From contig NZ_JAAAMV010000005.1 in assembly GCF_009909185.1 (NCBI RefSeq), positions 156,879-220,878 on the forward strand: DNA of 64,000 nucleotides, in the 5' to 3' direction. Origin of the DNA: Paenibacillus glycinis. Lineage in GTDB: Bacteria; Bacillota; Bacilli; Paenibacillales; Paenibacillaceae. The notes below the pieces were generated by a model. That model was not told where the DNA came from. It ran no database searches and was given only the letters and a program-made list of their open reading frames with translations. Both the position numbers and the translations under genes were made by a program. Shown here one piece after another: positions 17,365 through 24,722 of this stretch. Positions within the stretch are counted from its first letter, which is position 1, and every line of letters starts with the position of its first letter.

Positions 17365-17579
17365 ATCGTTCTCCTTTGTTGCAGAAGCGGAATAAGCCGC
17401 TCTTTCGTTGTGGGTTACCTTCAGTGTAACGGCTCCCTATTGCCAACCGATGCAGAAATGTATCCAATCTGCGGCTAACTTGTATACAGATTGTAAAAAC
17501 ATGCTCCTGTACATAATAACGGCAGCAACTCCTGCTAAGATGAATGTGCGACGCTATCACGTGCATGATGGAGGCAACG

Positions 17580-18281
17580 ATGAGAACCCACACAATCTTG
17601 ATCGTCGAGGACGAAAAGGCGTTGGCGGAGCTGCTCGCGTACGCGCTCGGGCGGGAAGGCTTCCGCACGATCGGCGCAAGCGCCGGACAGCAAGCGGCCG
17701 AGCTTGTCCGCGCGAACCGTCCGGATCTGATCCTGCTCGATCTGATGCTGCCCGATATGAGCGGCTTCGATCTATGCCGCATCGCGTCCCGGGAAGCCTG
17801 GAACATCCCGATCATCATGCTCACGGCCAAGTCCGAGATGGTGGATAAGCTGCTGGGCATGGAGCTGGGAGCCGACGATTACATCACGAAGCCGTTCGAC
17901 GTGCGCGAAGTGATCGTCCGGATCAAAGCGGTGTTTCGCCGCATCGAGCAGGTCATGGGCCGGACGGAGGACCAAGCGCATGCGGAGACGGTCGTCGTCC
18001 GGAATACGATCAAGATCCTCAAGCAGCAGCGCCTCGTTCGCCGGCACGGCGAGAAGGTCGAGCTGAAGAACAAGGAGTTCGAGCTGCTGCTGTTCTTCGC
18101 CGAGAACAAAGGCATCGTCTTCACGCGCCCCCAGCTGCTGAACCGCGTCTGGGGCTACGACTTTGCCGGCGATACGCGAACCGTGGACATCCACGTGCAA
18201 CGGCTGCGCAAGAAGCTGGACCATGCCGACGAGGTCTCCATCATCGAGACCGTCTTCGCCGTCGGCTATCGCATGCCATGA
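17580..18281 (+). CDS. OmpR-family response regulator
   Basis: 233 residues. The receiver has TILIVEDEKAL, LDLMLPDMSG (phospho-acceptor Asp), MLTAK and DDYITKPFD; the C-terminal winged helix ends RTVDIHVQRLRKKLDH and ETVFAVGYRM. GGAGG five bases before ATG 17580 sets the start. It overlaps the sensor kinase gene (ATGA), and a third propeller-protein gene follows in the same operon. Targets are unknown. Confidence 0.95.
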   Translation: MRTHTILIVEDEKALAELLAYALGREGFRTIGASAGQQAAELVRANRPDLILLDLMLPDMSGFDLCRIASREAWNIPIIMLTAKSEMVDKLLGMELGADDYITKPFDVREVIVRIKAVFRRIEQVMGRTEDQAHAETVVVRNTIKILKQQRLVRRHGEKVELKNKEFELLLFFAENKGIVFTRPQLLNRVWGYDFAGDTRTVDIHVQRLRKKLDHADEVSIIETVFAVGYRMP

Positions 18282-19756
18282 AGCGCCCGCGGGGCATCCG
18301 CCTGTCGATCCGCGACAAAATGCTGGTCTCGTTCACGATCGTCATCGTGGCCGGCCTGCTGTCGCTCCTTCTCGTCTCGATCCGGATCACGGAACAGAAC
18401 GTTTCGCGGATCATCAGCCAGGACAGCGTGCAGGTCACCAAGACGATGAACTTATACATCAAGCAATATTTCATGACCAAAAACATGGCGATGGACGCGG
18501 CCGCATTCCGGAGCGAAGCCGACGGATTAGTGAAAGAGCTGAGCGCCGCCGTCGGCGAACCGGTATCCGTCTTCGACGCGAAGGGCGGCAGCCTGTCCGC
18601 GCTTAACAAGAGCCTTCCGCCGGCCTCCGGCGATTTCGGCGAAGCCTTGCGCGGCAGCGTCGCCTACTCGGTGGCCGGTGCCGGCTCGGCCGCGTCGATC
18701 AGCTTATCGGTTCCGGTCAAATCCGGCAGCGCGCAGCTCGGCGTGGTCAACATGGTCAAGGGCTACTCCGACCTCCATGAGTTCACCGGCCGGTTTCTGG
18801 CCGCGCTGCGCTGGTTCGCGGTAGCCATCTTCGTGCTCGTCTTCCTGACCGCCGCTTGGCTGGCCAACCGGATCACGCGGCCGATCGAGACGCTCTCCCG
18901 CAGCCTCGGCCAGGTAGCGCAAGGGGTCTACGAGCCCGTCCCGCTCCGCGGAGGCCACGACGAGATCCACCGGCTCACCCGCGTGTTCAACGGCATGGTG
19001 GAGAAGATTCGCGAGCAGATCGCCACGATCGAACGGGAACGGGACGCGCTCCGAATCACGCAGGCCATGAGCAAAACCTTTTTCGACAATGTCACCCACG
19101 AACTCAAAACGCCGCTCACGACGATCCGAGGCTATGCGCAGATCATGGAGGAGAACGGCTTCGCGGATAAGCTTTTCTTCGATAAAGGCATCCGGTACAT
19201 CATCGAGGAGAGCAAACGGCTGAACGACAAGGTCGTGCAGATCCTCGCGTTCTCGACCTCCGGCACGGAACGGATCGCCTACCGGTCCGAACCCGTCGAT
19301 CTGACCTCGCTGATTCGGAGCATCTGCGAGGATATGCGGGTCAAGGCCGGCAAATACGGCATTGCCATTCGCTGCGAAGCCGAGGAAGGCTTGCTGCTGC
19401 GCGGGGACCTGGAGAAGCTGCGGGAGATGCTCCTGAACGTCATCGATAACGCGATCAAGTACGGCGGCGTGGATACGGAGGTCGAGGTTCGGGCCGATCG
19501 CGCCGAGACGGGCGCGATCCGCGTTCGCGTCATCGATCATGGCCCCGGCATTCCGCCCGAGCACATCGCTCATCTGTTCGAGCCGTTCTACCGCGTGGCC
19601 GGCGACAAACAGGAAGAAGAACGCGGCAGCGCCGGACTCGGACTCGCCATCGTGCGCACGATCGCCGAGCGGCACGGCGGCCGGGTGCGGATTCGCAGCG
19701 CGCCCGACGCCGGCACGACGCTGACCATCGAATTGGGAGGCGATCCGCCTGCTTAA
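18278..19756 (+). CDS. Sensor histidine kinase of the response-regulator operon
   Basis: 492 residues. Membrane helices are at about 16-38 and 172-196, flanking an extracytoplasmic sensor of about 130 residues. HAMP follows (ANRITRPIETLSRSL), then HisKA with phospho-acceptor His in FFDNVTHELKTPLTTIRGYAQ, and HATPase_c with NVIDNAIKYGG, DHGPGIPPEHIAHLFEPFYR and GSAGLGLAIVRTIAERHGG. It phosphorylates the regulator encoded immediately upstream. Confidence 0.95.
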   Translation: MKRPRGIRLSIRDKMLVSFTIVIVAGLLSLLLVSIRITEQNVSRIISQDSVQVTKTMNLYIKQYFMTKNMAMDAAAFRSEADGLVKELSAAVGEPVSVFDAKGGSLSALNKSLPPASGDFGEALRGSVAYSVAGAGSAASISLSVPVKSGSAQLGVVNMVKGYSDLHEFTGRFLAALRWFAVAIFVLVFLTAAWLANRITRPIETLSRSLGQVAQGVYEPVPLRGGHDEIHRLTRVFNGMVEKIREQIATIERERDALRITQAMSKTFFDNVTHELKTPLTTIRGYAQIMEENGFADKLFFDKGIRYIIEESKRLNDKVVQILAFSTSGTERIAYRSEPVDLTSLIRSICEDMRVKAGKYGIAIRCEAEEGLLLRGDLEKLREMLLNVIDNAIKYGGVDTEVEVRADRAETGAIRVRVIDHGPGIPPEHIAHLFEPFYRVAGDKQEEERGSAGLGLAIVRTIAERHGGRVRIRSAPDAGTTLTIELGGDPPA

Positions 19757-20909
19757 CCGAAACCATTGGCGCCAAGCCGTCTTCCGCACGCTGGGGCTGG
19801 CCGGGATCGCCGCCCTGATCGCCGTGTCTTTTCTGGGCATCGGCGATTGGTACATGCGCTCCTTGGGCGAGAACAAAACGATCGTGCTGGATCCGTCGTT
19901 GTTTCCGGCGGCGCCGGATACCGGCTTTCGCATCGACGGCGTCCTGAAGCGAGCGCTCTCCGACGGCGCGACGAGCGTGCTGCCGCTCGGCAACGACCGT
20001 CTGCTCGCGGTTACCGAGGATCTCCGGAAGGACGACGTGCTGACGAGCAGCCTGGCGGTGTTCGACGTGACCGCCGGCCGCTCCGAGACGATCCTGACCG
20101 ATACCAGTCTGCGCAGCTACGCCCTCTCGCCGGATAAATCGACGCTGGTCTACCATACGGGCTTCGAAGCGGATAACAAAACGGTATGGTACGATTTGAA
20201 GAACATGCGGGAGAAGGATAGCCGATTGAACTATGATGAGAGCTGGGAAGCGTGGCGGTACATGGTCGACGACGATCGCGCGCTCGAAGTCGACGGCCAG
20301 AAAGTCGTGCTGCGGGATCTGCGCGGCGGGCAGCCCGACCGCGTCGTCGTCACGATGTCCGATCTCGATCTTTATCTGAACGGCGGCAAGAAAAACGCAG
20401 GGTACCTATCGGGAAAGCCGCTCGCGCTGGTGCCGTCCTCGGATTTCAAGCGCGTCTACATGCAATACTTCCGCCCCGATCTCAAGCAAAGCGTCTTTCT
20501 GTCCGTTGACGCAACGTCGGGCGACATCGCTTGGGCAGGCGCGGGAGAAATTCAAGCCTTCGCCCCGCTGCGGAACGGCGGCCTGCTGCTCGCCGGCAGC
20601 ATCGACGGGGTTGAGGGGCTGTACGGCGCCGATGGCAGCCGGAAGCCCGTACTGCTGGCCGAGGGGACGTATACCAAGCTGGCGGTCAATCCCGCCCGGG
20701 ACGTGATCGCCTACGTGAAAACGGACAGCGACGGCCATCAGAATGTCATGGTCGGCCGGCTAAGCGGCAATGAATTGACGGACGAATTCAACGTCTATTA
20801 CGTGCCGAACTTTGTCCGCAGCCTCGATTGGAGCCCGGAGGGAGAGATGCTGTTCGGCGTTACCGAGGGCGTCGGCGGGAGCGAGGTGTACCGCTTCGAG
20901 CTGCATTGA
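19749..20909 (+). CDS. Membrane-anchored beta-propeller-like protein of the two-component operon
   Basis: 386 residues if started at CTG 19749, where GGGAGG lies eight bases upstream and the frame yields a basic N-terminus plus a complete membrane helix (LNRNHWRQAVFRTLG, then LAGIAALIAVSFLGIG). The first conventional start (GTG 19824) falls inside the helix and lacks a binding site. The extracytoplasmic part shows repeated WD40/TolB-like blades (SYALSPDKSTLVYHTG, KLAVNPARDVIAYVK, SLDWSPEGEMLFGV). It overlaps the kinase stop and may be an accessory sensor. No precise family is recognised. Confidence 0.75.
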   Translation: MLNRNHWRQAVFRTLGLAGIAALIAVSFLGIGDWYMRSLGENKTIVLDPSLFPAAPDTGFRIDGVLKRALSDGATSVLPLGNDRLLAVTEDLRKDDVLTSSLAVFDVTAGRSETILTDTSLRSYALSPDKSTLVYHTGFEADNKTVWYDLKNMREKDSRLNYDESWEAWRYMVDDDRALEVDGQKVVLRDLRGGQPDRVVVTMSDLDLYLNGGKKNAGYLSGKPLALVPSSDFKRVYMQYFRPDLKQSVFLSVDATSGDIAWAGAGEIQAFAPLRNGGLLLAGSIDGVEGLYGADGSRKPVLLAEGTYTKLAVNPARDVIAYVKTDSDGHQNVMVGRLSGNELTDEFNVYYVPNFVRSLDWSPEGEMLFGVTEGVGGSEVYRFELH

Positions 20910-21073
20910 GCCATGGCTGCGATTGACTGCCAACGCGAATCGCTCCGCCCCGTACGATAAGTGACGCACGCGGTACGGAAGAAGATGCTGCAATCGAAGC
21001 GAACCGCGGCTGCGGGGCGTTCGCCGCCCGTCGGCAAGCTGAAGCGCGCCGCGATAACCAATCGTATCCGCAA

Positions 21074-21113
21074 CAAAAAACCCCCGCCAGCGAAGCTGAC
21101 GGGGGTTTGTAAA
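21074..21113 (-). terminator. Terminator downstream of tRNA-Lys
   Basis: On the minus strand ACCCCCGTCAGC and GCTGGCGGGGGT form a strong stem followed by TTTTTT. It may also act on the convergent propeller operon. Confidence 0.85.
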
Positions 21114-21121
21114 ACTTCCTA

Positions 21122-21193
21122 TAGGCCCGGTGGGGGTCGAACCCACAACCTACCGGTTAAGAGCCGGTTGCTCTGCCATTGAGCTACGGACCT
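21122..21193 (-). tRNA. tRNA-Lys (CTT)
   Basis: 72 bases without encoded CCA. The acceptor AGGTCCG pairs with CGGGCCT, and D-arm GCTC/GAGC, anticodon stem ACCGG/CCGGT with loop CTCTTAA, and T-arm GTGGG/CCCAC with TTCGACC are all present. The anticodon CTT reads lysine AAG codons. Confidence 0.95.
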
Positions 21194-21341
21194 GCAATAA
21201 ATTAGATTATACAACATGCTTGGACGAATTTCAACCCGTAAGTTGTACGCCGGAGCAATTCGCCTTGCGTGCGTCACCCGGCGCGCGTTATGGCATGGAT
21301 AGTGCCCGCATCAAGACGCAGCACGATAGCGCCGGAACAGC

Positions 21342-21376
21342 AAAAATCCACAACCGTACGCGGCTGTGGATGTGAG
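21342..21376 (-). terminator. Terminator after the YdjO-like gene
   Basis: On the minus strand ATCCACAGCC-GCGTAC-GGTTGTGGAT is followed by TTTTGCTG. 21194-21495 contains no gene otherwise. Confidence 0.75.
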
Positions 21377-21495
21377 TTGGGCGTATGAACGGGCAAGCAC
21401 GCCCTGTCCGAAAATAGCGCTCGGGCGAGCTTTACCTGCAGCCGGCTGCGACCTGGCATTCGCGGCCATCCAACCGGGCCATGCCCCGCACGGAT

Positions 21496-21735
21496 CTAGG
21501 TGTCCGTCTTCATGTTCTTCAGGGCGGCTTTCAGGTCGTGCTTGGAATCCAGCAAGATCGGGAGCTCCTTCATGCTATGGACCATCGGAGATTTGCATTG
21601 CGTGCAAGTTGGAACGTCTTCAAATGAATAATTCTTCCTCATCCAACCGTTGCAGCCTTCCTTCGTGCACGACCAGATGGCGGTCATTTCGTTCGGATAA
21701 TCCTCTGCGGGCCGCTTTCGAGAAAAATACATAGG
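21496..21735 (-). CDS. YdjO-like cold-inducible small zinc-ribbon protein
   Basis: 79 residues. It has the YdjO-family pattern WSCTKEGCNGWMRKNYS, then PTCTQCKSPM: two CxxxxC/CxxC cysteine pairs that should bind zinc. The role in the family is unknown beyond cold induction in Bacillus. ATG 21735 follows AGGGAGG at about 11 bases; a longer frame starting at 21783 lacks a site. It ends at a strong terminator. Confidence 0.8.
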   Translation of the reverse strand, partial: PMYFSRKRPAEDYPNEMTAIWSCTKEGCNGWMRKNYSFEDVPTCTQCKSPMVHSMKELPILLDSKHDLKAALKNMKTDT

Positions 21736-21909
21736 CAAGTCGTCCTCCCTTGTGTGAACCTCATAAAAAAAGCCACATCGCAAAAAGGTAGCATCGCAAC
21801 CCTTCAGTATGTGACATTACGTCTCCTATACGAGGTCTTCATTATACCACAGTTTTCCGCAATTAGCGAACCCATATTTTGGAAGACCTGCATGGACAGC
21901 CATTTCCCG

Positions 21910-22137
21910 CTATTCCCGGGCGAGAATTTCGTCGATCTCGCTTTTCAACAGCAGGTACCGATGGACGTTTCGCATGATCGACACCTTGGTGAGCTTGTTT
22001 TTCTCCACGTAAACCTTCATGTTATCCTTCGAGAGGCCCAGCATTAATCCCGCTTCCGTCACGGTTAATACGACCTCGTTGCTAGTGGCGTTGAACGTTT
22101 CCTTGGCCTTTAGATTCCAATCGTTAAAGCGCTGCAT
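21910..22137 (-). CDS. Small helix-turn-helix protein (excisionase/MerR-like)
   Basis: 75 residues. VVLTVTEAGLMLGLSKDNMKVYVEKNKLTKV has the layout of the helix-turn-helix of excisionase-type and MerR-type domains (T-x-x-E-A-G-x-x-L-G-x-S), then a basic wing-like segment and LLLKSEIDEILARE, typical of DNA-binding domain family 17 proteins. GAGGT lies about nine bases before the start. It lies just outside the phage-tail locus and may or may not belong to it. Confidence 0.6.
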   Translation of the reverse strand: MQRFNDWNLKAKETFNATSNEVVLTVTEAGLMLGLSKDNMKVYVEKNKLTKVSIMRNVHRYLLLKSEIDEILARE

Positions 22138-22243
22138 AGACGGTAACCTCTTCCGTTTCGATTTGCTCCTATCCGCCCATTATACCATGAACTTGCCGGA
22201 TACAGAAAACAAACCGTGGCGGGAATCATTCCTGGGCAGCGCT

Positions 22244-22639
22244 TCAACGCCTCTGCTTCGTCAAAAAGACATGCTCTTTCTTGAGCCTCGCCTTCTCCCG
22301 GTCCTGCTCGATGTCGTCCTTCAGCCTCATTAAGCACGTTAAACACAGCTTGCCCTGACGGATCGGCGCCGCGCACAGGTCGCACGCATCGGCCAAATTC
22401 GGATAATCGTACAGCCTGAGTCTGCCCCGGCGGATTAGCGCCCGTATTCTGGCTTCCGGAATCGCCGTCAACTCGGCCGTTTCCGCGTTGCTTAGCTGGC
22501 GGTCGTTCTTCAACGCGCGTTCGATCGCGATGATCTGTCCGTCTTCTTCGGCCGAGCACTGCATGCACATATTGCGCAGATTTTTCTGAAACACTTTGCC
22601 GCAACCGGGACAATGGGCCACCGGGAGTTCTTTGGACAT
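22244..22639 (-). CDS. YvyF-like flagellar-operon family protein
   Basis: 131 residues with two zinc-binding pairs (CPGCGKVFQKNLRNMCMQC; CDLCAAPIRQGKLCLTC) flanking a helix-turn-helix-like core (LSNAETAELTAIPEARIRALIRRGRLRLYDYPNLA). This matches YvyF of the flgM region in Bacillus, a family named for its flagellar context but of unknown biochemistry. No flagellar genes are nearby here, so it is either a stand-alone copy or part of a region split by the tail locus. GAGGT precedes ATG by seven bases. Confidence 0.75.
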   Translation of the reverse strand: MSKELPVAHCPGCGKVFQKNLRNMCMQCSAEEDGQIIAIERALKNDRQLSNAETAELTAIPEARIRALIRRGRLRLYDYPNLADACDLCAAPIRQGKLCLTCLMRLKDDIEQDREKARLKKEHVFLTKQRR

Positions 22640-22720
22640 CTATTTTACCTCGCTAATCATCGTTCTAATGGACTAATCATAGCATGGGGCGGATAAATAT
22701 TCACTTCAAATTCTTCCAAA

Positions 22721-23665
22721 TCAGGCGTTGGTCGCGAAGGGGGCGAGAGAGAAATAAACCTTCTTCGTTTCATTGTCCCATGTCGCCTTTCCGTCCAGCA
22801 GCTCCGCGGCGGAGCGAACGCCGAGGTAGGTTACGCCGTCAATTAGCTTGAAGTTGGTTACGATCCTGCCTGCCACATAGGGAGTCGCTTCCGCCGCTTT
22901 CCACTCGACCGGCACGCCGAGCGCGTCGCCCAGTTGGCGAAGGGGCAGATAGACGCGGCCTTCGATGAGTCGACCGTATGCTGCCAGCTTGCCGTTGACG
23001 ATGATTTTGACGTTGTTCGCCTGGTTCGCCGGATGCGGCGCGGTTCTAGCTGCATAGGCATCGAAGAACGCCTGCTCCATTGCGTTGATGTCTACATCCC
23101 CGGAGATGCCCTTTATATGACCGTTCGAGGTGAATTGGAACACGCTCCATGCACTCCACGTGGCGTTCGCCATGGGCTGTTCGACGCCATAATGCGCCAC
23201 CCAGAGCGGCCAGGCTGCGAGCGGCTTGCCAAGATAGGTTTTGGCGAAGCTGGCTCCGGTGTAAATCATCGTCGGATGTCCCGTCAATCGCTCGACCTCC
23301 TCCAGCCAGGCGATGCACCATGCGGTCAGCTTGTCCGCGCCGATGACGCCGGCCGCGCCTTCGACGTCCAGTACATGGGGGAAGTCGGGTGCTTGGCCCG
23401 CCCGCACGACGCTTGCGAAAAAAGTTGCTTCGGCAACAGCTTCGCTGCGCTCCGGATGCGCATAGTGGTAGAACCCGACTGTCAATCCCGCTTTCTTGGC
23501 TCCAGCCGCATTGGCCGCAAACTTTGCGTCCGTGACCCCGATGCCTTCGGAGACTTTGATAAACGCCCCGTGCACCCCATCGGCCTGCACGGCTGCCCAG
23601 TCGATCTCGCCCTGGTGGTGCGAGACGTCAATGATTTTTCGGTTGCCCGGTCGTTTGGCCTGCAT
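22721..23665 (-). CDS. GH25 endolysin (lysozyme) with C-terminal stalk domain
   Basis: 314 residues. The GH25 barrel occupies about 1-205 with KIIDVSHHQGEIDWAAV, FYHYAHP, HVLDVEGA (catalytic Asp/Glu) and FTSNGHIKGISGDVDINAM. It cuts peptidoglycan between N-acetylmuramic acid and N-acetylglucosamine. Residues 215-314 form a copper-amine-oxidase-N-like stalk domain (VKIIVNGKLAAYGRLIEGRVYLPLRQ), common in Paenibacillus secreted proteins and presumably wall-binding. There is no signal peptide, as expected for holin-dependent release. It overlaps the holin gene by 38 bases and is the last gene of the tail locus. Confidence 0.92.
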   Translation of the reverse strand: MQAKRPGNRKIIDVSHHQGEIDWAAVQADGVHGAFIKVSEGIGVTDAKFAANAAGAKKAGLTVGFYHYAHPERSEAVAEATFFASVVRAGQAPDFPHVLDVEGAAGVIGADKLTAWCIAWLEEVERLTGHPTMIYTGASFAKTYLGKPLAAWPLWVAHYGVEQPMANATWSAWSVFQFTSNGHIKGISGDVDINAMEQAFFDAYAARTAPHPANQANNVKIIVNGKLAAYGRLIEGRVYLPLRQLGDALGVPVEWKAAEATPYVAGRIVTNFKLIDGVTYLGVRSAAELLDGKATWDNETKKVYFSLAPFATNA

Positions 23666-24119
23666 CGGTACCCTCCCCTTTCTCTCCCAACTGCTCCAGC
23701 AGATCGCGGATCGCTTGCGGCAGCGGCACGCCGATCACGCCCAGGTTCTCAATGATCGAGAGCCCTTCGCGTCCGCCGTAGAAATAAATCGCCGTCGTAC
23801 GAAAAATCGGCACTCCCGGTTGGAGCCAATCGTCCAGCAGCGAAGCGAGACCGATGACGAAGAGGCATACCATTTTGCGAATGCCGCCCCAGTACATCAC
23901 TTCGCTATTCAGCTTCTTCAGCCGAATCGCGCCCAGCACCCCGGTCACGTAATCGGCAAGCATGAGGACGAGCAGCACCTGAAGCGCCTTGTCCCAACCG
24001 CCGAGCCAGCTGGTGATGCATACGCCGACGGAAGCGGCGGCCGAGCCCCAGATGGTTCCCTTGCCTCCGCCCACGGCCGTCGAGGTGACGATCAGCATGA
24101 ATTCTTTGAATTGATTCAT
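23628..24119 (-). CDS. Phage-type holin (toxin secretion/lysis holin family)
   Basis: 163 residues. Two to three hydrophobic helices (LQVLLVLMLADYVTGVLGAI; MVCLFVIGLASLLDDWL) match the phi-29/Bacteriophage holin family 4 pattern with LxDYxTG. It opens the membrane so the adjacent GH25 enzyme reaches the wall. AAAGGAGG eight bases upstream defines ATG 24119; the longer frame is not supported. A terminator hairpin lies between this gene and the preceding small ORF. Confidence 0.9.
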   Translation of the reverse strand: MNQFKEFMLIVTSTAVGGGKGTIWGSAAASVGVCITSWLGGWDKALQVLLVLMLADYVTGVLGAIRLKKLNSEVMYWGGIRKMVCLFVIGLASLLDDWLQPGVPIFRTTAIYFYGGREGLSIIENLGVIGVPLPQAIRDLLEQLGEKGEGTDAGQTTGQPKNH

Positions 24120-24141
24120 GGATTTTTCCTCCTTTTGGATA

Positions 24142-24174
24142 GTGAAAAAGCCTCGCTGTGCGCGAGGCTTTAGT
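24142..24174 (-). terminator. Hairpin terminator before the lysis cassette
   Basis: On the minus strand AAGCCTCGC-GCACA-GCGAGGCTT is followed by TTT. It separates tail genes from holin/endolysin, so lysis would depend on read-through or antitermination. Confidence 0.7.
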
Positions 24175-24201
24175 TGACTTGCAATTGACTTGAGTTTTGC
24201 G

Positions 24202-24390
24202 TTAAACCGAAAGTTCGGTAGGTGGAGCGAAATCGGGCCGTTTGACGTAGATTTCATTACGAACCAGTTCACGATTGACTTCGGTCAAATTATAGCTGTC
24301 GACGATTAAATCAATATCGCCTTCATTTGCTGTAACACAGGTAATGCATGCATTGGCTACGATTCGGATTAGTTGCATTGACTTTGCCAC
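24202..24390 (-). CDS. Small hypothetical protein between tail fibre and holin
   Basis: 62 residues starting at GTG 24390 with AGGAGGTG seven bases upstream. It has VANACITCVTANEGDIDLIVDSYNLTEVNRELV and no recognisable domain. XkdX-type proteins occupy this position in PBSX-like loci, but the sequence does not clearly match. Base composition is AT-richer than the tail core. Confidence 0.6.
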   Translation of the reverse strand: MAKSMQLIRIVANACITCVTANEGDIDLIVDSYNLTEVNRELVRNEIYVKRPDFAPPTELSV

Positions 24391-24392
24391 GA

Positions 24393-24722
24393 TTATTCAC
24401 CTCCTAATACAAGGATGTCGGCAAGCACAAGTTCGATGTCCGATAACCGAGAATTCAAATTAACATTATCCAGCTTTAATTGTTCGACCAACTCTTGCTC
24501 CGGTGATGACCTAGGCGATGTTGGCTCCAAAGGTCTATTAACAAGGTACAAACCCTGCCTGGAGTTGAACATGAGAATCTTATCAGCTGGATATGATCTG
24601 AAATCGTCTGGTACCTCCTTAAGCCATACCCATTCATCAGGATAATTTACGATTGCTTCATCTTCGGGCGTTAAAGTTTCATGAAATCCTGTTACAACCC
24701 CGCACGATAAAAATACTATCAT
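24393..24722 (-). CDS. Small hypothetical protein downstream of tail fibre (possible fibre chaperone)
   Basis: 109 residues. The N-terminal half has an aromatic, Asp/Glu-rich pattern (PDEWVWLKEVPDDF) and the C-terminal 35 residues should form a short coiled coil (EQELVEQLKLDNVNLNSRLSD). Its ATG overlaps the tail-fibre stop by one base. Position and size fit accessory proteins encoded after receptor-binding proteins. Base composition is AT-richer than the tail core. Function is unproven. Confidence 0.65.
   Translation of the reverse strand: MIVFLSCGVVTGFHETLTPEDEAIVNYPDEWVWLKEVPDDFRSYPADKILMFNSRQGLYLVNRPLEPTSPRSSPEQELVEQLKLDNVNLNSRLSDIELVLADILVLGGE

Noticed and set aside
21910..22639. YvyF-like and small helix-turn-helix genes as part of the tail locus
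   Set aside because: Same strand and close, but neither is typical of Xkd-type loci; kept as flanking genes of uncertain membership.
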